64,000 nt of DNA from Kushneria sinocarnis (GCF_003633775.1 NZ_RBIN01000001.1:248001-312000), one strand, 5' to 3'. Counted from the first letter of the stretch, positions 16,974 through 28,552 are shown. The notes: generated by a model from the letters alone, not told the origin. A program made the numbers and translations.

Positions 16974-17831
16974 TTACCAGGTGCGGCAGAGCATGAGGTC
17001 GCAGCGGGCCTCGCTCAGCAGCCGCTCCATCAGGCTGCTGGGAGCGCGCTGGCCGATGCCCAGCCGACCGTGGCTGCCCAGTGCCAGCAGATCGGGGGGC
17101 TGCTGGACCAGGCGGTTGAGCAGCACCTCGGTGGGGTCGCCCTGTTCAACCACCAGCTCGATATCGGGCTCGGTATCCAGCTCCCCCATCAGGCGTTCGA
17201 GCTCCCGCTCGAGCTGCTGGCGCAGTCGCGCCCGCTCCTGTTCGCGCCAGCGCCGATAGCCGCTGTCCGCCGACAGCTCGCGGGAGACCGGCATGTCCCA
17301 GGCGTGCAGCAGGGTCAGTCGGACACCGGGCAGCCGGGTCAGGACTTCCTTGAGGATATAGCGTGAAGCGAGCGAGAAATCGATCGGCACCAGCACGTCG
17401 TGCCAGCGGAAATCGGCGGTATGGGTAATGCTGAGCACCGGACAGGGGGCGCGCCGCAGCACCCGCGACAGGGTGGTGCCATTGACCAGATCGGCCTGGC
17501 CGTGCTTGCGATGGGTGCCGAGGATGGCCAGCTGGGTGCCGCGCTCGTAGGCTTCACGGACGATCTCGGCATAGGCATCACCGGGCACGATCTGGATCTG
17601 CAACTCCGGGCGGGCGACGCCGTGGGTGGCACACAGGCCTTCGACGGTGCGTTCGATTTCGGCCTCGATGGCCTCGTCGACGCCGGGTCTGGCGGTACCC
17701 GGCAGCCAGGGGTCGATGACATGCAGGATATCGAGGCGAGCGCCGCTGTCGGCAGCCAGACGGATGGCGCGGGAAAAGGCGGCGTGACACTCGCGGGACA
17801 GGTCGGTCGCCAGCAGCAGTGTCGGAGTCAT
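16974..17831 (-). CDS. tandem-domain universal stress protein (UspE-like)
   Basis: A 285-residue cytoplasmic protein made of two Usp domains (about 1-140 and 145-285). Domain 1 starts TLLLATDLSRE and ends with GTHRKHGQADLVNGTTLSRVLRRAPCPVL, split here; domain 2 starts DVLVPIDFS and ends with LALGSHGRLG. Both G-rich loops resemble the ATP-binding G-2x-G-9x-G/S pattern of nucleotide-binding Usps. The family helps cells survive stasis and oxidative or metal stress, but the exact role is not visible. I chose the ATG at 17831 with GAGGA upstream; a longer frame adds unconserved residues. It is probably co-transcribed with dtd. Confidence 0.88.
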   Translation of the reverse strand: MTPTLLLATDLSRECHAAFSRAIRLAADSGARLDILHVIDPWLPGTARPGVDEAIEAEIERTVEGLCATHGVARPELQIQIVPGDAYAEIVREAYERGTQLAILGTHRKHGQADLVNGTTLSRVLRRAPCPVLSITHTADFRWHDVLVPIDFSLASRYILKEVLTRLPGVRLTLLHAWDMPVSRELSADSGYRRWREQERARLRQQLERELERLMGELDTEPDIELVVEQGDPTEVLLNRLVQQPPDLLALGSHGRLGIGQRAPSSLMERLLSEARCDLMLCRTW

Positions 17832-17926
17832 GGCGGAGTCCTCATTGCAGCATCGCGGGTAATGACCCTGCCAGCATAGCCTGTACACGGGGCATTTCGC
17901 CGCTTTGATCGCGAGGTTTCACCACT

Positions 17927-18742
17927 CTACCACCATGCATGGAAGTGATGCAGCGGCCCCTGGCCGTGCCCGACGCCGAGACGATCGGCCTGCTCCAGTG
18001 CCTGGGTCATGTACTGGCGCGCCTCGCGCACCGTGGCCAGCCAGCCGTCATGCCGGGGGCGCAGCGCGGCAATAGCCGAAGCCAGGGTGCAGCCGGCGCC
18101 GTGCAGGGACCGGGTGGGAATGCGGCGGGCCGGCAGCTGATGCTCGCCATCGCCATCATGGAAGAGATCGTCGCAGCGTTCTCCCTGCAGATGGCCGCCC
18201 TTGAGCAGCACGTTGGGTGCCCCCAGCGCCGCCAGCCGGGGCAGCAGCGCACTCATCGCTGCGGGCGTGTCCGGTACCGGTTCATCGAGCAGCACCGCGG
18301 CCTCGGGCAGATTGGGCGTGATCACGTCGCTGATCGGTACCAGCAGTTCGCGGACGGCCCGGATGCCGTCGTCATCGACCAGCACATCGCCGCTCTTGGC
18401 GACCATGACCGGGTCGAGGACCACGAACGGCGGGCGGTAGTGCTCGATGGCTTCACGAATGATCCGGGCGGTGATGGTATCGGCGACCATGCCGATCTTG
18501 ACGCCGTCGAGGGCAATGTCCTCGAACACGGCATCCAGCTGGGCCCGGATCATCGGCTGCGGCATCGGCAGCACATCGCGCACGCCCCGGGTGTTCTGCG
18601 CCACCACGGCAGTGATCACGCTGGTGGCATAGGCGCCGAGGGCGGAGAAGGTCTTCATGTCGGCCGACTGGCCGGCACCGCCGCTGGGGTCCGTGCCGGC
18701 GATGGTCAGCAGACGGGGGATGTGAGCAGTTGCTGTCGGCAA
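17927..18742 (-). CDS. thiD: hydroxymethylpyrimidine/phosphomethylpyrimidine kinase
   Basis: A ribokinase-fold enzyme of about 271 residues that phosphorylates HMP and HMP-P in thiamine synthesis. It shows AGTDPSGGAG near the N-terminus for pyrimidine binding, KIGMV, LDPVMVAKSG, TPNLPEA and the anion-hole GAGCTLASAI. I place the start at TTG 18742 because GGAGG (complement of 18751-18755) sits 8 bp before it and the length then matches the family. ATGs at 18787 and 18874 would add unconserved residues and have poor ribosome-binding sites. It complements thiS/thiG in this window. No TPP riboswitch is visible upstream. Confidence 0.93.
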   Translation of the reverse strand: MPTATAHIPRLLTIAGTDPSGGAGQSADMKTFSALGAYATSVITAVVAQNTRGVRDVLPMPQPMIRAQLDAVFEDIALDGVKIGMVADTITARIIREAIEHYRPPFVVLDPVMVAKSGDVLVDDDGIRAVRELLVPISDVITPNLPEAAVLLDEPVPDTPAAMSALLPRLAALGAPNVLLKGGHLQGERCDDLFHDGDGEHQLPARRIPTRSLHGAGCTLASAIAALRPRHDGWLATVREARQYMTQALEQADRLGVGHGQGPLHHFHAWW

Positions 18743-19296
18743 GGCGATACCCTCCGGTTGACCGGCCGGATGAATGGCTGCTGCCATTCTGACATCCGGT
18801 GGGCGGTTATTAAATTTCATTTCAGCAAGCCCCGGTGCTTGAAAAAAATCGCCAGCAGCGCGATCCTTGGGCAAGTAATACTACAGAAAAACAACGCTGT
18901 TCTAACGTGACTGGTGGTCAGTAGCATCCTGTCCGGGTGCTGCATTCAGGGTAACAGGCCATGAATGAAACATTCATTGGTGCATCCGCATGCGCCCTGG
19001 GCTCCCGGATTCGTCATCGGAAGGCATCTCCGCAATCGGATCGGCAGTGGCATGATTCCGGTTGCAGATGCTGGTGGCTGCCGGCACGAATCGACTACTC
19101 TGAACCGGAAGGCATTGATCGAACAGGGGCATGGGTGCCGGATCGGATCCGCGCTGTCCTGAACACGGGCCGATCAGTGCAGGCATTCCGCCAGCCGGTA
19201 CGAGCGCCACGCAGATGGCTGGCACGTGCAGGGCACGACGGCGGAAGCAGGAGTAGTCAAGTCTAGCCCGTGATCCGACTGTCACCCGATGAGTGA
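18743..19296. other. 554-bp intergenic region upstream of nuo operon
   Basis: This is the divergent control region of thiD and nuoA and the longest non-coding stretch here. It has an AT-rich part (about 18807-18905), TGAC-N5-GTCA at 18908-18920, and a 17-bp palindrome at 18961. An open frame of 101 codons from 18961 has Trp/Arg/Ser-rich composition with no recognisable fold, and I do not accept it. The nuo promoter must lie here, but no convincing -35/-10 pair stands out. Confidence 0.6.
18961..18977. repeat. 17-bp palindrome, possible operator
   Basis: ATGAATGAAACATTCAT has perfect 7-bp arms around AAA. It is AT-rich in GC-rich surroundings and lies about 320 bp before nuoA, a shape expected of a dimeric repressor or activator site. 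Confidence 0.4.
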
Positions 19297-19707
19297 ATGG
19301 CGATGGACCTGACACAGCAGCTCGCCCAGCACTGGGCAACCGGCGTTTTCATCGTGGCCGCATTCGGCCTCTGTGCCCTCATGGTCGGTCTTTCCGGCCT
19401 GCTGGGCGGCAAGGCCTGGGGCCATCGCAAGGATACCCCCTACGAGTCCGGCATCCTGCCGGCCGGCAGCGCGCACCAGCGGCTGTCGATCCAGTTCTAT
19501 CTGGTCGCGATGCTGTTCGTGATCTTCGATGTGGAAGCCCTGTACCTGTTTGCCTGGGCCACGGCCATCCGCCAGAGCGGCTGGGCCGGCTTTGTCGAGG
19601 TCTTCATCTTCATCGCCGTGCTGCTGGTGGGGCTGATCTACATCTGTCGCATCGGTGCGCTGGACTGGGCGCCGACCGGCCGCAAGCCGAACCGACCTCG
19701 CACCTGA
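19297..19707 (+). CDS. nuoA: NADH-quinone oxidoreductase subunit A
   Basis: A 136-residue membrane subunit of complex I with three membrane helices. The conserved loop [18 protein letters not shown], followed by [22 protein letters not shown], split here, lies at about 42-84; it contacts the quinone-site region, and the helix-2 aspartate/glutamate pair is intact. It is the first gene of a complete nuoA-N operon. nuoB starts 22 bp downstream. The start ATG 19297 lacks a strong Shine-Dalgarno sequence, and a second in-frame ATG lies two codons later. Confidence 0.97.
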   Translation: MAMDLTQQLAQHWATGVFIVAAFGLCALMVGLSGLLGGKAWGHRKDTPYESGILPAGSAHQRLSIQFYLVAMLFVIFDVEALYLFAWATAIRQSGWAGFVEVFIFIAVLLVGLIYICRIGALDWAPTGRKPNRPRT

Positions 19708-19729
19708 CACATTCGAGAGGGTGTCATCG

Positions 19730-20407
19730 ATGCAATACAAGCTGACGCGTATCGACCCCAACACGCCGGAGCAGACCCGCTACCCCCTCGGGCGCGAGCG
19801 TGGTGTCGAAGATCCCATGGACAAGCACGTGCACCGCAACGTGTTCACGGGCAAGCTGGCCGACATCATGAACTCCGCGGTGAACTGGGGCCGCAAGAAC
19901 TCGATCTGGCCCTACAACTTCGGCCTGTCCTGCTGCTACGTGGAAATGACCACGGCCTTCACCGCACCTCACGATATTGCCCGCTTCGGCTCCGAGGTGC
20001 TGCGTGCCTCGCCGCGTCAGGCCGACCTGATGGTGATCAGCGGCACCTGCTTCATCAAGATGGCGCCGATCATTCAGCAGCTCTATGACCAGATGCTCGA
20101 GCCCAAGTGGGTGATCTCGATGGGGTCCTGCTCCAACTCCGGCGGCATGTACGATATCTATTCGGTGGTGCAGGGTGTCGACAAGTTCCTGCCGGTCGAT
20201 GTCTATATTCCCGGTTGCCCGCCGCGTCCGGAGGCCTTCCTGCAGGGACTGCAGCTCTTGCAGGATTCGATCCAGCAGGAGCGTCGTCCGCTCTCCTGGG
20301 TAGTGGGTGATCAGGGTGTCTACCAGGCGGAAATGCCTTCGCAGCGTGAGCGGCATCGCGATGACCGGATCGCCGTGAAAGAGCTGCGAACTCCCGACCA
20401 AGTCTAG
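19730..20407 (+). CDS. nuoB: NADH-quinone oxidoreductase subunit B
   Basis: A 225-residue peripheral-arm subunit that carries iron-sulfur cluster N2, the last electron donor to quinone. The ligands are visible: adjacent C68 and C69 (GLSCCYVE), C134 (GSCSNSGG) and C163 (PGCPPRPE). ATG 19730 follows GAGAGGG; the frame is open further upstream only inside nuoA. The C-terminal extension after GDQGVYQ is polar and poorly conserved, as in E. coli. It lies between nuoA and the fused nuoCD. Confidence 0.98.
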   Translation: MQYKLTRIDPNTPEQTRYPLGRERGVEDPMDKHVHRNVFTGKLADIMNSAVNWGRKNSIWPYNFGLSCCYVEMTTAFTAPHDIARFGSEVLRASPRQADLMVISGTCFIKMAPIIQQLYDQMLEPKWVISMGSCSNSGGMYDIYSVVQGVDKFLPVDVYIPGCPPRPEAFLQGLQLLQDSIQQERRPLSWVVGDQGVYQAEMPSQRERHRDDRIAVKELRTPDQV

Positions 20408-20476
20408 AATCAGCAGGCGGCAGGGCCTGAATGATCGGGCCCCATGCCAATCAAGTTAGGGGCCGGATCGAATTTC

Positions 20477-22261
20477 ATGACCACTGATACCGCATTGTCG
20501 AATACCAGCCGGGCAGCCGGTGAGCACGACCCCGTCGTTGACGAGTTGCGCTCCCGGTTCGGTGCCGAAGCCTTCACCCTGCAGCCTACGCTGACCGGCA
20601 TGCCGGTGGTCTGGGTGGCGCGCGAGCAGCTCCTCGAGGTGCTGCAGTTCCTGCGCTCGCTGGCCCGACCCTACGTCATGCTCTACGACCTGCATGGCAT
20701 TGATGAACGGCTGCGGGTGCATCGGGAAGAGCAGCCGCCGGCCGACTTCACGGTGTTCTACCAGCTGATGTCGTTTGACCGGAACAGTGATCTGATGCTC
20801 AAGGTGGCGCTGCACGAGGCCGACCTGCGGCTGCCGACCATCACCGGTATCTTCCCCAATGCCAACTGGTACGAACGTGAAGTGTTCGACATGTTCGGCA
20901 TCGACTTTGCCGGTCATCCGCATCTGACCCGGGTGCTGATGCCGCCGACCTGGAACGGTCATCCGCTGCGCAAGGACTATCCCGCCCGCGCAACCGAGTT
21001 CGACCCCTATACGCTGACCATGGAGGGGCAGGACAAGGAACAGGAAGCCCTGCGCTTCGATCCCGAGTCCTGGGGCATGCAGCGCCACTCCGAGGAGACG
21101 GACTTCATGTTCCTCAACCTCGGCCCCAACCACCCCTCGGCGCACGGGGTGTTCCGTGTCGTGCTGCAGCTCGACGGCGAGGAGGTCGTCGACTGCGTAC
21201 CGGATATCGGCTATCACCATCGCGGCGCCGAGAAGATGGCCGAACGCCAGTCCTGGCACAGCTACATCCCCTATACCGACCGGATTGACTACACCGGCGG
21301 GGTGATGAACAACTTCCCCTACGTGATGGCGGTCGAGAAGCTGGCCGGGATTACCGTTACGCCGCGCGCCCAGATGATCCGGGTGATGATGGCGGAGATG
21401 TTCCGCATCAACTCCCACCTGCTGTTTCTGGGCACCTACCTGCAGGATCTGGGGGCGATGACGCCGGTGTTCTACACCTTCAGCGATCGCCAGAAGGCAT
21501 ACAACGTCATCGAGGCGGTCACCGGCTTTCGCATGCATCCGGCGTGGTTCCGTATTGGCGGTGTAGCGCATGATCTGCCCCAGGGCTGGGATCGACTGGT
21601 ACGCGAATTCATCGACTGGATGAATCCGCGGCTGGATGAGTACGAGCGCGCCATGATGGACAACTCCCTGGTGCGCGAGCGGACCGTCGACGTGGCGGCA
21701 TTCAGTACGCAGAACGCCTTCGACTGGGGCGTGACCGGGCCCAACCTGCGGGCCACCGGCTATCAGTACGACCTGCGCAAGGCGCGCCCCTATTCCGGCT
21801 ACGAGCAGTTCGACTTCGATGTGCCGGTGGGGACCAACGGCGATGCCTTCGATCGCGGCATGATGCGGCTCGAGGAGATGCGCCAGAGCGTACGCATCAT
21901 CAAGCAGTGTCTGGAGAACATGCCCGGCGGTGACTACAAGGCGGACCATCCGCTGACCACGCCGCCGCCGCGCGAGAAGATGCTCAAGCACATCGAGACG
22001 CTGATCACGCACTTCCTGCAGGTCTCCTGGGGGCCGGTGCTCAAGCCCAACGAGTCGTTCCAGATGATCGAGGCGACCAAGGGGCTCAACAGCTACTACC
22101 TGACCAGCGATGGCAATACCATGAGCTATCGCACCCGTATCCGCACGCCCAGCTATCCGCATCTGCAGCACATTCCGTCGGTGATGAACGGCGGCTTCGT
22201 GCCCGACCTGATCGCGCATCTGGGCAGCATCGATTTCGTCATGGCCGACGTGGACCGTTAA
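20477..22261 (+). CDS. nuoC: NADH-quinone oxidoreductase fused subunit C/D
   Basis: A 594-residue fusion of NuoC (about 1-180) and NuoD (about 205-594), the arrangement of E. coli and relatives. The C part has [14 protein letters not shown] and [17 protein letters not shown]. The D part has the start [15 protein letters not shown], the quinone-site [11 protein letters not shown] and the terminal [13 protein letters not shown]. Both parts of the quinone pocket formed with NuoB are intact. ATG 20477 fits the family N-terminus better than the in-frame ATG 20444, and neither has a strong ribosome-binding site. Fusion is the main point of interest, since many gammaproteobacteria keep the two genes separate. 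Confidence 0.97.
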   Translation: MTTDTALSNTSRAAGEHDPVVDELRSRFGAEAFTLQPTLTGMPVVWVAREQLLEVLQFLRSLARPYVMLYDLHGIDERLRVHREEQPPADFTVFYQLMSFDRNSDLMLKVALHEADLRLPTITGIFPNANWYEREVFDMFGIDFAGHPHLTRVLMPPTWNGHPLRKDYPARATEFDPYTLTMEGQDKEQEALRFDPESWGMQRHSEETDFMFLNLGPNHPSAHGVFRVVLQLDGEEVVDCVPDIGYHHRGAEKMAERQSWHSYIPYTDRIDYTGGVMNNFPYVMAVEKLAGITVTPRAQMIRVMMAEMFRINSHLLFLGTYLQDLGAMTPVFYTFSDRQKAYNVIEAVTGFRMHPAWFRIGGVAHDLPQGWDRLVREFIDWMNPRLDEYERAMMDNSLVRERTVDVAAFSTQNAFDWGVTGPNLRATGYQYDLRKARPYSGYEQFDFDVPVGTNGDAFDRGMMRLEEMRQSVRIIKQCLENMPGGDYKADHPLTTPPPREKMLKHIETLITHFLQVSWGPVLKPNESFQMIEATKGLNSYYLTSDGNTMSYRTRIRTPSYPHLQHIPSVMNGGFVPDLIAHLGSIDFVMADVDR

Positions 22262-22263
22262 GC

Positions 22264-22806
22264 ATGGAACCATCAACCCGTGACGCGTCAGCGTCGTCAT
22301 CCTACAGCCTGATCGCCTCCGACCAGTATCCCGATGACTTCGTGCTCTCCGATGAGGAGCGCGAGGCCATCGAGCAGGAGAAGGGGCACTTCGAGAACCC
22401 CCGGGCGGCGTCGATCGAGGCGCTCAAGATCGTGCAGAAGCGCCGCGGCTGGGTGCCGGACGGCGCCATCTATGCGATCAGCAACGTGCTGGGCATTCCC
22501 TCGAGTGATGTCGAGGGCGTGGCCACCTTCTACAGTCTGATCTTTCGCCAGCCGGTCGGACGCCACGTGATCCTGATCTGCGACAGCAGCTCGTGTTTCC
22601 TGACCGACTACGAACAATTGCGCGACGCCTTCACCCGTGAGCTGGGAATCGGCTTCGGCCAGACCACCGAAGACAACCGTTTCACCCTGCTGCCGGTCTG
22701 CTGCCTGGGCGCCTGCGATCGTGGCCCGGCCCTGATGATCGACGAGGATCTTCACGGCCCGGTGGATCCGGGTGACGTCGCTTCACTGCTGGAGCAATAC
22801 GCATGA
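22264..22806 (+). CDS. nuoE: NADH-quinone oxidoreductase subunit E
   Basis: A 180-residue thioredoxin-fold subunit of the NADH-dehydrogenase module carrying the [2Fe-2S] cluster N1a. Ligands are the C-x4-C pair in ICDSSSCF and the C-x3-C pair in CCLGACDRG. The motif [17 protein letters not shown] is typical. It begins 2 bp after nuoCD and overlaps nuoF by ATGA, so these genes are translationally coupled. The acidic N-terminal 25 residues are variable in the family. Confidence 0.97.
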   Translation: MEPSTRDASASSSYSLIASDQYPDDFVLSDEEREAIEQEKGHFENPRAASIEALKIVQKRRGWVPDGAIYAISNVLGIPSSDVEGVATFYSLIFRQPVGRHVILICDSSSCFLTDYEQLRDAFTRELGIGFGQTTEDNRFTLLPVCCLGACDRGPALMIDEDLHGPVDPGDVASLLEQYA

Positions 22807-24140
22807 GCAGTCGACTGTTTCACACCAGCCGCAATCCCGAGACCCATCCGCTGACCTTCCGGGTGCGCGACGACCGGGCACCGGTGGGACTCGAGGAGTA
22901 TCAGGACACCCGGGGCTACGAGGCCGTACGCAACATGCTGCGCGATCTCTCGCCGGATGAGCTGATCGAGCGGATGAAGGCTGCCAACGTGCGCGGTCGC
23001 GGCGGCGGCGGGTTCTCCGCCGGCATGAAGTGGAGCCTGACCATGAAGGGCGAGGGCGTGCCGCGCGGCTATATCGTCTGCAACGCCGATGAGATGGAGC
23101 CCGGCACCTTCAAGGACCGGCTGCTGATGGAGGAGCTGCCCCATCTGCTGATCGAGGGCATGATCATTGCCGGTTATGCCAACAATGCCCGGCTGGGCTA
23201 TATCTTCCTGCGCGGCGAGTACGTCGAGGCCGCCCACCGGATCGAGCAGGCCCTGCAGGAGGCGCGGGCAGCCGGCATTCTCGGCCCGAAGGTGTGCGGA
23301 TATGATTTCGATTTCGATATCTATCTGCACACCGGCGCCGGGCGCTACATCTGCGGCGAGGAGACCGCGCTGATCAACTCGCTGGAAGGCCGGCGTGCCA
23401 ATCCGCGCTCCAAGCCGCCCTTCCCGGGACAGAGCGGGGCCTGGGGCAAGCCGACGGTGGTCAACAACGTCGAGACGCTGTGCAACGGCCCGGCCATCGT
23501 GCTGCGCGGCGCCGACTGGTACCAGTCGCTCTCCGGCGAGCGCAGCAATGACGGGGGCACCAAGCTCTACGGCGTCTCCGGCAAGGTGAAGGAGCCCGGA
23601 CTGGTCGAGCTGCCGATGGGGGCCTCCGCCCGCGAGATCATCGACATGGCCGGCGGCATGCGTGACGGGCTGGAGCTCAAGGCCTGGCTGCCGGGCGGTG
23701 GCAGTACCGGTTTCCTGCTGCCCGAGCACCTCGACCTGACGATGGACTTCGACACCATCGGCAAGGCGGGCAGCCGCCTGGGCACCGGTCTGCTGGCGGT
23801 GATCGCGGACAATCAGAGCATTGTCTCGCTGACCCGCAATCTCGAGGACTTCTTCGCCCGTGAATCCTGTGGCTGGTGCACACCCTGTCGCGACGGCCTG
23901 CCGTGGACGGCGCGTATCCTGCACTCGCTGGAGAAGGGTGAGGGCGAGAACGGCGATATCGAAATGCTCGAATCGCTGGCTTCCGATCTCGGGCCCGGCA
24001 AGACCTTCTGCGCCCACGCACCGGGGGCGGCAATGCCGCTGCAGACGGCACTGAAGCACTTTCGCGCCGAGTTCGAGGCGGGAATTTCGCATCCGCAGCG
24101 CGAGGCGCATGCCGAGCCCATTCCGGTGGGGTCGGTCTGA
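22803..24140 (+). CDS. nuoF: NADH-quinone oxidoreductase subunit F
   Basis: A 445-residue catalytic subunit that binds NADH and FMN and holds cluster N3. The Gly-rich loop [13 protein letters not shown] lies near residue 64, the FMN region [13 protein letters not shown] near 94, and [19 protein letters not shown] near 179 is split here. The [4Fe-4S] ligands are in [12 protein letters not shown], with the fourth cysteine in [10 protein letters not shown]. It overlaps nuoE by 4 bp and is followed by a 105-bp gap before nuoG, the longest gap in the operon. Confidence 0.98.
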   Translation: MSSRLFHTSRNPETHPLTFRVRDDRAPVGLEEYQDTRGYEAVRNMLRDLSPDELIERMKAANVRGRGGGGFSAGMKWSLTMKGEGVPRGYIVCNADEMEPGTFKDRLLMEELPHLLIEGMIIAGYANNARLGYIFLRGEYVEAAHRIEQALQEARAAGILGPKVCGYDFDFDIYLHTGAGRYICGEETALINSLEGRRANPRSKPPFPGQSGAWGKPTVVNNVETLCNGPAIVLRGADWYQSLSGERSNDGGTKLYGVSGKVKEPGLVELPMGASAREIIDMAGGMRDGLELKAWLPGGGSTGFLLPEHLDLTMDFDTIGKAGSRLGTGLLAVIADNQSIVSLTRNLEDFFARESCGWCTPCRDGLPWTARILHSLEKGEGENGDIEMLESLASDLGPGKTFCAHAPGAAMPLQTALKHFRAEFEAGISHPQREAHAEPIPVGSV

Positions 24141-24245
24141 TCGACGGAGCCAGACTCCGGGGCTTTCGGCGTGATCGATGCGTCGAAGAGGATTTTCAAC
24201 GACCCGTTGCGGTTCGGGTCGTGAGTGAATGAAAGGCGACGCCGC

Positions 24246-26978
24246 ATGGCCACGATTCATGTAGACGGCAAGGATTACGAAGTCGACGGCAGTGACAACC
24301 TGCTGCACGCCTGCCTGTCACTGGGGCTCGACATTCCCTATTTCTGCTGGCACCCGGCGATGGGCAGCGTGGGCGCCTGCCGTCAGTGTGCAGTGAAGCA
24401 GTACAAGGACGCCGATGACACCCGCGGTACGCTGGTGATGTCCTGCATGGCGCCTGTCAAGGATGATGCCTATATCTCGATCGAGGACGATGAGGCAAAG
24501 GATTTCCGGGCCAGCGTCATCGAGTGGCTGATGACCAACCACCCGCACGACTGCCCGGTCTGCGAGGAAGGGGGGCACTGTCACCTGCAGGACATGACGG
24601 TGATGACCGGGCACGATCGGCGCCGCTATCGCTTCGCCAAGCGTACCCATCGCAACCAGAATCTCGGGCCGTTCATCGGCCACGAAATGAACCGCTGCAT
24701 TACCTGCTACCGCTGCGTGCGGTTCTACAAGGACTATGCCGGCGGCGAGGATCTGGGCGCATTCGGGGCGCACGAGAACATCTATTTCGGCCGCACCACC
24801 GACGGCACCCTGGAGAACGAGTTCTCCGGCAACCTGACCGAAGTCTGCCCGACCGGGGTGTTCACCGACCAGACCCACTCCGAGCACTATACCCGCAAGT
24901 GGGACATGCAGTTTGCCCCGAGCATCTGTCACGGCTGCTCCAGCGGCTGCAACATCAGCCCCGGAGAGCGCTACGGTGATGTGCGCCGGATCGAGAACCG
25001 CTACAACGGTGAAGTGAATCATTACTTCCTGTGTGACCGCGGCCGGTTCGGCTACGGCTACGTCAACCGGGCCGATCGCCCGCGCCAGCCGGTGATGCGG
25101 GTCGATTCCGACGATGAGCGCCGGGATGAGCTGCTCGATGTCGGCGGGGCGCTGGATCACAGCGCCGAGCGGCTGAAGAAGGCGCAGCGCGTGATCGGTA
25201 TCGGCTCGCCGCGCGCCAGTCTCGAAAGCAACCATGTGCTGCGCGAGCTGGTGGGGGCGGAGCACTTCTCCACCGGAATTGCCCAGCAGGAGTACGAGAA
25301 CCTGCAGCTGATGCTGGAGATCCAGCGCGAAGGGGCGCTGCCGACACCCAGCATGCGCGAGATCGAGGATCACGATGCGGTGATCGTGCTTGGCGAGGAT
25401 CTGATGCAGACCGCGGCACGTGTGGCACTGGCGGTACGTCAGGCCGCCAATGGCCGCGCCCAGGATCTGGCCGCCGAGATCGGCATTCCGGCGTGGAACG
25501 CCAATGCGGTCAACACCCTGGCCCAGGGTCGCCAGTATCCGGTATTCCTCGCCACGCTGACCGAAACGCGCATGGATGACCTGGCGCGTGAACGCTTTCA
25601 CGGCAGCGCCGAGGAGATTGCCCGGCTGGGCTTTGCCGTGGCGCATGCGCTCGATGACAGCGCGCCCGCCGTGGAAGGCCTCGATGAGGCCACGCAGACG
25701 CTGGTGAGTACCATCGCCGAGGCGCTGATGACCGCCGAGCGGCCGCTGATCATCTCCGGCGGATCGATGGGCTCGCGCGAAGTCATCCAGGCGGCAGCCA
25801 ATCTGGCCCGGGCGCTGCGTCAGCGCGACCGTCGGGGCTCGCTCACGCTGGTCAGTGGCGAAGCCAACAGCACCGGGCTGGCGATGCTCGGCGGGCACTC
25901 GCTGGACTGGGCGCTCGATTCGCTCGGCGAAGGTGACGCCGTGGTGGTGCTGGAGAACGATCTCTACGCGCGGGCCGATGCCGAGCGCGTCGACCGGGCG
26001 CTGGGGGCCGCGGAGTGCGTGGTCTGCGCCGATCACCAGAGCACGCCGACCTGGCTTCGGGCGGATATCGGCCTGCCGGTGGCCACCTTTGCCGAAGGCG
26101 ACGGTACCCTGGTCAGTCACGAGGGCCGTGCGCAGCGCTTCTTCCAGGTCTATGACCCGAGCTACTACCGGCCCAACGATCTTACCCACGAGAGCTGGCG
26201 CTGGCTGCATGCGCTGCATACCACCATGGAAGCGCGCCGGGTGGACTGGACCCAGCTCGACGAGGTGACCGAGGACTGCGCCGAGCATCATCCGCAGCTG
26301 GCCGGTATCCGTGATGCCGCGCCGAGCGCGTCGTTCCGGATCAAGGGGCAGAAGCTGGCGCGCGAGCCGCACCGTTACAGCGGGCGCACCGCGATGCGGG
26401 CCAACATCAGCGTCAGCGAGCCGCGGGCGCCGCAGGATGCCGACAGTGCCTTCACCTTCTCGATGGAAGGCTACAACGGCTATGCCGAACCCCGCTCGCA
26501 GGTGGCCTTTGCCTGGGCGCCGGGCTGGAACTCGCCGCAGGCCTGGAACAAGTTCCAGGATGAAGTGGGCGGCCATCTGACCGGCAGCGATCCCGGCAAT
26601 CGCCTGTTCGAGCCCGAGCCGGACAATCGGCTGGAGTACTTCACCGCCGTGCCCGGGCGCTTCGAGCAGCGTGACGATGCCTGGCGGGTGGCGCGGCTGC
26701 CGCACCTGTTCGGCAGCGACGAGATGAGCGCCCGTGCCGAGCCGATCCAGCAGCGCATGAGTGCTCCCTACGTGGCGCTCTCCGAGGGCGATGCCCGGCG
26801 GCTTGGGGTGGATGTCGGTACCGAGCTGACCTTTACCATCGGCAGTCATCGCCTGACCCTGCCGCTGCGCATCAGCAGCGAGCTGCGCGACGGCGTGCTG
26901 GGCGTGCCGGCACTGCCGACCATGCCGGCTGCGGTCAATCACGAGTGGGCCCACCTGGGTGAGGAGACCAAGGCATGA
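24246..26978 (+). CDS. nuoG: NADH-quinone oxidoreductase subunit G
   Basis: A 910-residue iron-sulfur subunit related to molybdopterin oxidoreductases. The N-terminal ferredoxin-like domain holds N1b ([14 protein letters not shown]), the His/Cys cluster lies in [14 protein letters not shown], and ITCYRCVRF and the VCPTGVF region supply the following clusters. The extra cluster N7 site is present as CHGCSSGC, with the distal cysteine in FLCDRGRFG, as in E. coli. The remaining 650 residues are the cofactor-less molybdoenzyme-like part. I place the start at ATG 24246 (MATIHVDGK), because the upstream in-frame ATG adds only MNERRRR. It overlaps nuoH by ATGA. Confidence 0.97.
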   Translation: MATIHVDGKDYEVDGSDNLLHACLSLGLDIPYFCWHPAMGSVGACRQCAVKQYKDADDTRGTLVMSCMAPVKDDAYISIEDDEAKDFRASVIEWLMTNHPHDCPVCEEGGHCHLQDMTVMTGHDRRRYRFAKRTHRNQNLGPFIGHEMNRCITCYRCVRFYKDYAGGEDLGAFGAHENIYFGRTTDGTLENEFSGNLTEVCPTGVFTDQTHSEHYTRKWDMQFAPSICHGCSSGCNISPGERYGDVRRIENRYNGEVNHYFLCDRGRFGYGYVNRADRPRQPVMRVDSDDERRDELLDVGGALDHSAERLKKAQRVIGIGSPRASLESNHVLRELVGAEHFSTGIAQQEYENLQLMLEIQREGALPTPSMREIEDHDAVIVLGEDLMQTAARVALAVRQAANGRAQDLAAEIGIPAWNANAVNTLAQGRQYPVFLATLTETRMDDLARERFHGSAEEIARLGFAVAHALDDSAPAVEGLDEATQTLVSTIAEALMTAERPLIISGGSMGSREVIQAAANLARALRQRDRRGSLTLVSGEANSTGLAMLGGHSLDWALDSLGEGDAVVVLENDLYARADAERVDRALGAAECVVCADHQSTPTWLRADIGLPVATFAEGDGTLVSHEGRAQRFFQVYDPSYYRPNDLTHESWRWLHALHTTMEARRVDWTQLDEVTEDCAEHHPQLAGIRDAAPSASFRIKGQKLAREPHRYSGRTAMRANISVSEPRAPQDADSAFTFSMEGYNGYAEPRSQVAFAWAPGWNSPQAWNKFQDEVGGHLTGSDPGNRLFEPEPDNRLEYFTAVPGRFEQRDDAWRVARLPHLFGSDEMSARAEPIQQRMSAPYVALSEGDARRLGVDVGTELTFTIGSHRLTLPLRISSELRDGVLGVPALPTMPAAVNHEWAHLGEETKA

Positions 26979-27964
26979 GCTGGCTGACACCGGACGTTCT
27001 GGTCCCGATCGTTCTGGCGATTCTCAAGGCACTCGTGATCCTGCTCTGTGCGGTGCTCGGTGGCGCCATCCTGACCGTGGTCGAGCGTCGCCTGCTCGGC
27101 CTCTGGCAGGATCGCTACGGCCCCAACCGGGTCGGTCCCTTCGGCTCGATGCAGCTGATCGCGGACATGCTCAAGATCTTCTTCAAGGAGGACTGGGTCC
27201 CCCACTTCGCCGATCGCAAGCTGTTCTCGCTGGCGCCGGTGATCGCCTTCAGCTCGCTGCTGCTGTCGTTCATGATCATTCCGGTCACGCCGAACTGGGG
27301 CGTGGCAGACATGAACATCGGCATCCTGTTCTTCTTCGCCATGGCCGGTGTCAACGTCTATGCGGTGCTGTTCGCCGGCTACGCCAGTGCCAACAAGTAC
27401 GCCCTGCTCGGTGCCATGCGCGCCTCGGCCCAGACCCTCTCCTACGAGGTCTTCATGGGGCTGTCGGTGATGGGCTGCGTGGCGCTGGCCGGCTCGTTCG
27501 AGATGCGCGACATCGTCAACGCCCAGGAAGGCTTCTGGTTCGTGATTCCGCAGTTCTTCGGCTTCTGTACCTTCCTGGTGGCCGGGGTCGCCGTGACCCA
27601 CCGTCATCCGTTCGACCAGCCCGAGGCCGAGCAGGAGCTGGCCGACGGCTACCACATCGAATACTCCAGCATGAAGTTCGGCCTGTTCTTCATCGGTGAA
27701 TATGTCGGCGTGGTGCTGATCTCGGCGCTGATCGCGACCCTGTTCTTCGGCGGCTGGCACGGCCCCTGGCTGCCCGGCATCGTCTGGTTCCTGCTCAAGA
27801 CCGGGCTGTTCGTGATGCTGTTCGTGCTGCTCCGGGCCTCGATTCCACGGCCGCGCTATGACCGCGTGATGCAGTTCGGCTGGAAGTTCTGCCTGCCGCT
27901 GACCCTGATCAATCTGCTGGTGACCGGTGCGCTGATCCTGCTCAACGCCCCGGCCTCATCCTGA
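26975..27964 (+). CDS. nuoH: NADH-quinone oxidoreductase subunit H
   Basis: A 329-residue membrane subunit with about eight helices that links the quinone chamber to the proton channels. Recognisable are [19 protein letters not shown] (about 35-53), the acidic loop [20 protein letters not shown] near 217-236 and the [11 protein letters not shown] loop near 287. The sequence is close to E. coli NuoH in length. Its ATG overlaps the nuoG stop (ATGA), and nuoI follows after 15 bp. Confidence 0.98.
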   Translation: MSWLTPDVLVPIVLAILKALVILLCAVLGGAILTVVERRLLGLWQDRYGPNRVGPFGSMQLIADMLKIFFKEDWVPHFADRKLFSLAPVIAFSSLLLSFMIIPVTPNWGVADMNIGILFFFAMAGVNVYAVLFAGYASANKYALLGAMRASAQTLSYEVFMGLSVMGCVALAGSFEMRDIVNAQEGFWFVIPQFFGFCTFLVAGVAVTHRHPFDQPEAEQELADGYHIEYSSMKFGLFFIGEYVGVVLISALIATLFFGGWHGPWLPGIVWFLLKTGLFVMLFVLLRASIPRPRYDRVMQFGWKFCLPLTLINLLVTGALILLNAPASS

Positions 27965-27979
27965 ACGAGGTAAGCCGAT

Positions 27980-28552
27980 ATGTCCGATACGTTTCTCGGC
28001 GAGGTATTCAAGGGAGTGCGCAAGGTGGTGGTCGGTACCGGCACCAACGTGCGCACCATCGGCATGGTCTTCATGCACTCGTTTCACAAGCGCGAGACCA
28101 TCAACTATCCCGAAGAGAAACCCTATCTGCCGCCGCGCTACCGGGGTCGCATCGTGCTGACCCGCGATCCCGACGGGGAGGAGCGTTGTGTCGCCTGCAA
28201 CCTCTGCGCGGTCGCCTGCCCGGTGGCCTGCATCTCGCTGCAGAAGGGTGAGAAGGAGGACGGGCGCTGGTATCCGGAGTTCTTCCGCATCAACTTCTCG
28301 CGCTGCATCTTCTGCGGCATGTGCGAGGAGGCCTGCCCGACCTCGGCGATCCAGCTTACGCCCGATTACGAGATGTGCGAGTACGACCGCCAGGAGCTGG
28401 TCTACGAAAAGCGTGATCTGCTGATCTCCGGACCGGGCAAGGATCACAACTACAATTTCTATCGGGTCGCGGGCATGTCGATTTCCGGCAAGCCCAAGGG
28501 GGCGGCGCAGAACGAAGCGCAGCCCGTCGACGTCAAGACACTGTTGCCCTGA
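27980..28552 (+). CDS. nuoI: NADH-quinone oxidoreductase subunit I
   Basis: A 190-residue ferredoxin-type subunit with two [4Fe-4S] motifs, [12 protein letters not shown] near 70 and [12 protein letters not shown] near 109. These form clusters N6a and N6b that pass electrons to N2 in NuoB. The N-terminal amphipathic segment anchors it to the membrane arm. nuoJ begins 21 bp downstream. The tail after ISGKPKG is slightly longer than in E. coli and not conserved. Confidence 0.98.
   Translation: MSDTFLGEVFKGVRKVVVGTGTNVRTIGMVFMHSFHKRETINYPEEKPYLPPRYRGRIVLTRDPDGEERCVACNLCAVACPVACISLQKGEKEDGRWYPEFFRINFSRCIFCGMCEEACPTSAIQLTPDYEMCEYDRQELVYEKRDLLISGPGKDHNYNFYRVAGMSISGKPKGAAQNEAQPVDVKTLLP

Noticed and set aside
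18961-19266. 101-codon open frame upstream of nuoA
   Set aside because: Trp/Arg/Ser-rich composition, no ribosome-binding site, and its ATG is part of a palindrome. Better read as non-coding control DNA.
24318-26990. 890-codon open frame antisense to nuoG
   Set aside because: GC-rich third positions leave the opposite strand free of stops. The product has no recognisable motif, while nuoG on the other strand is unmistakable.
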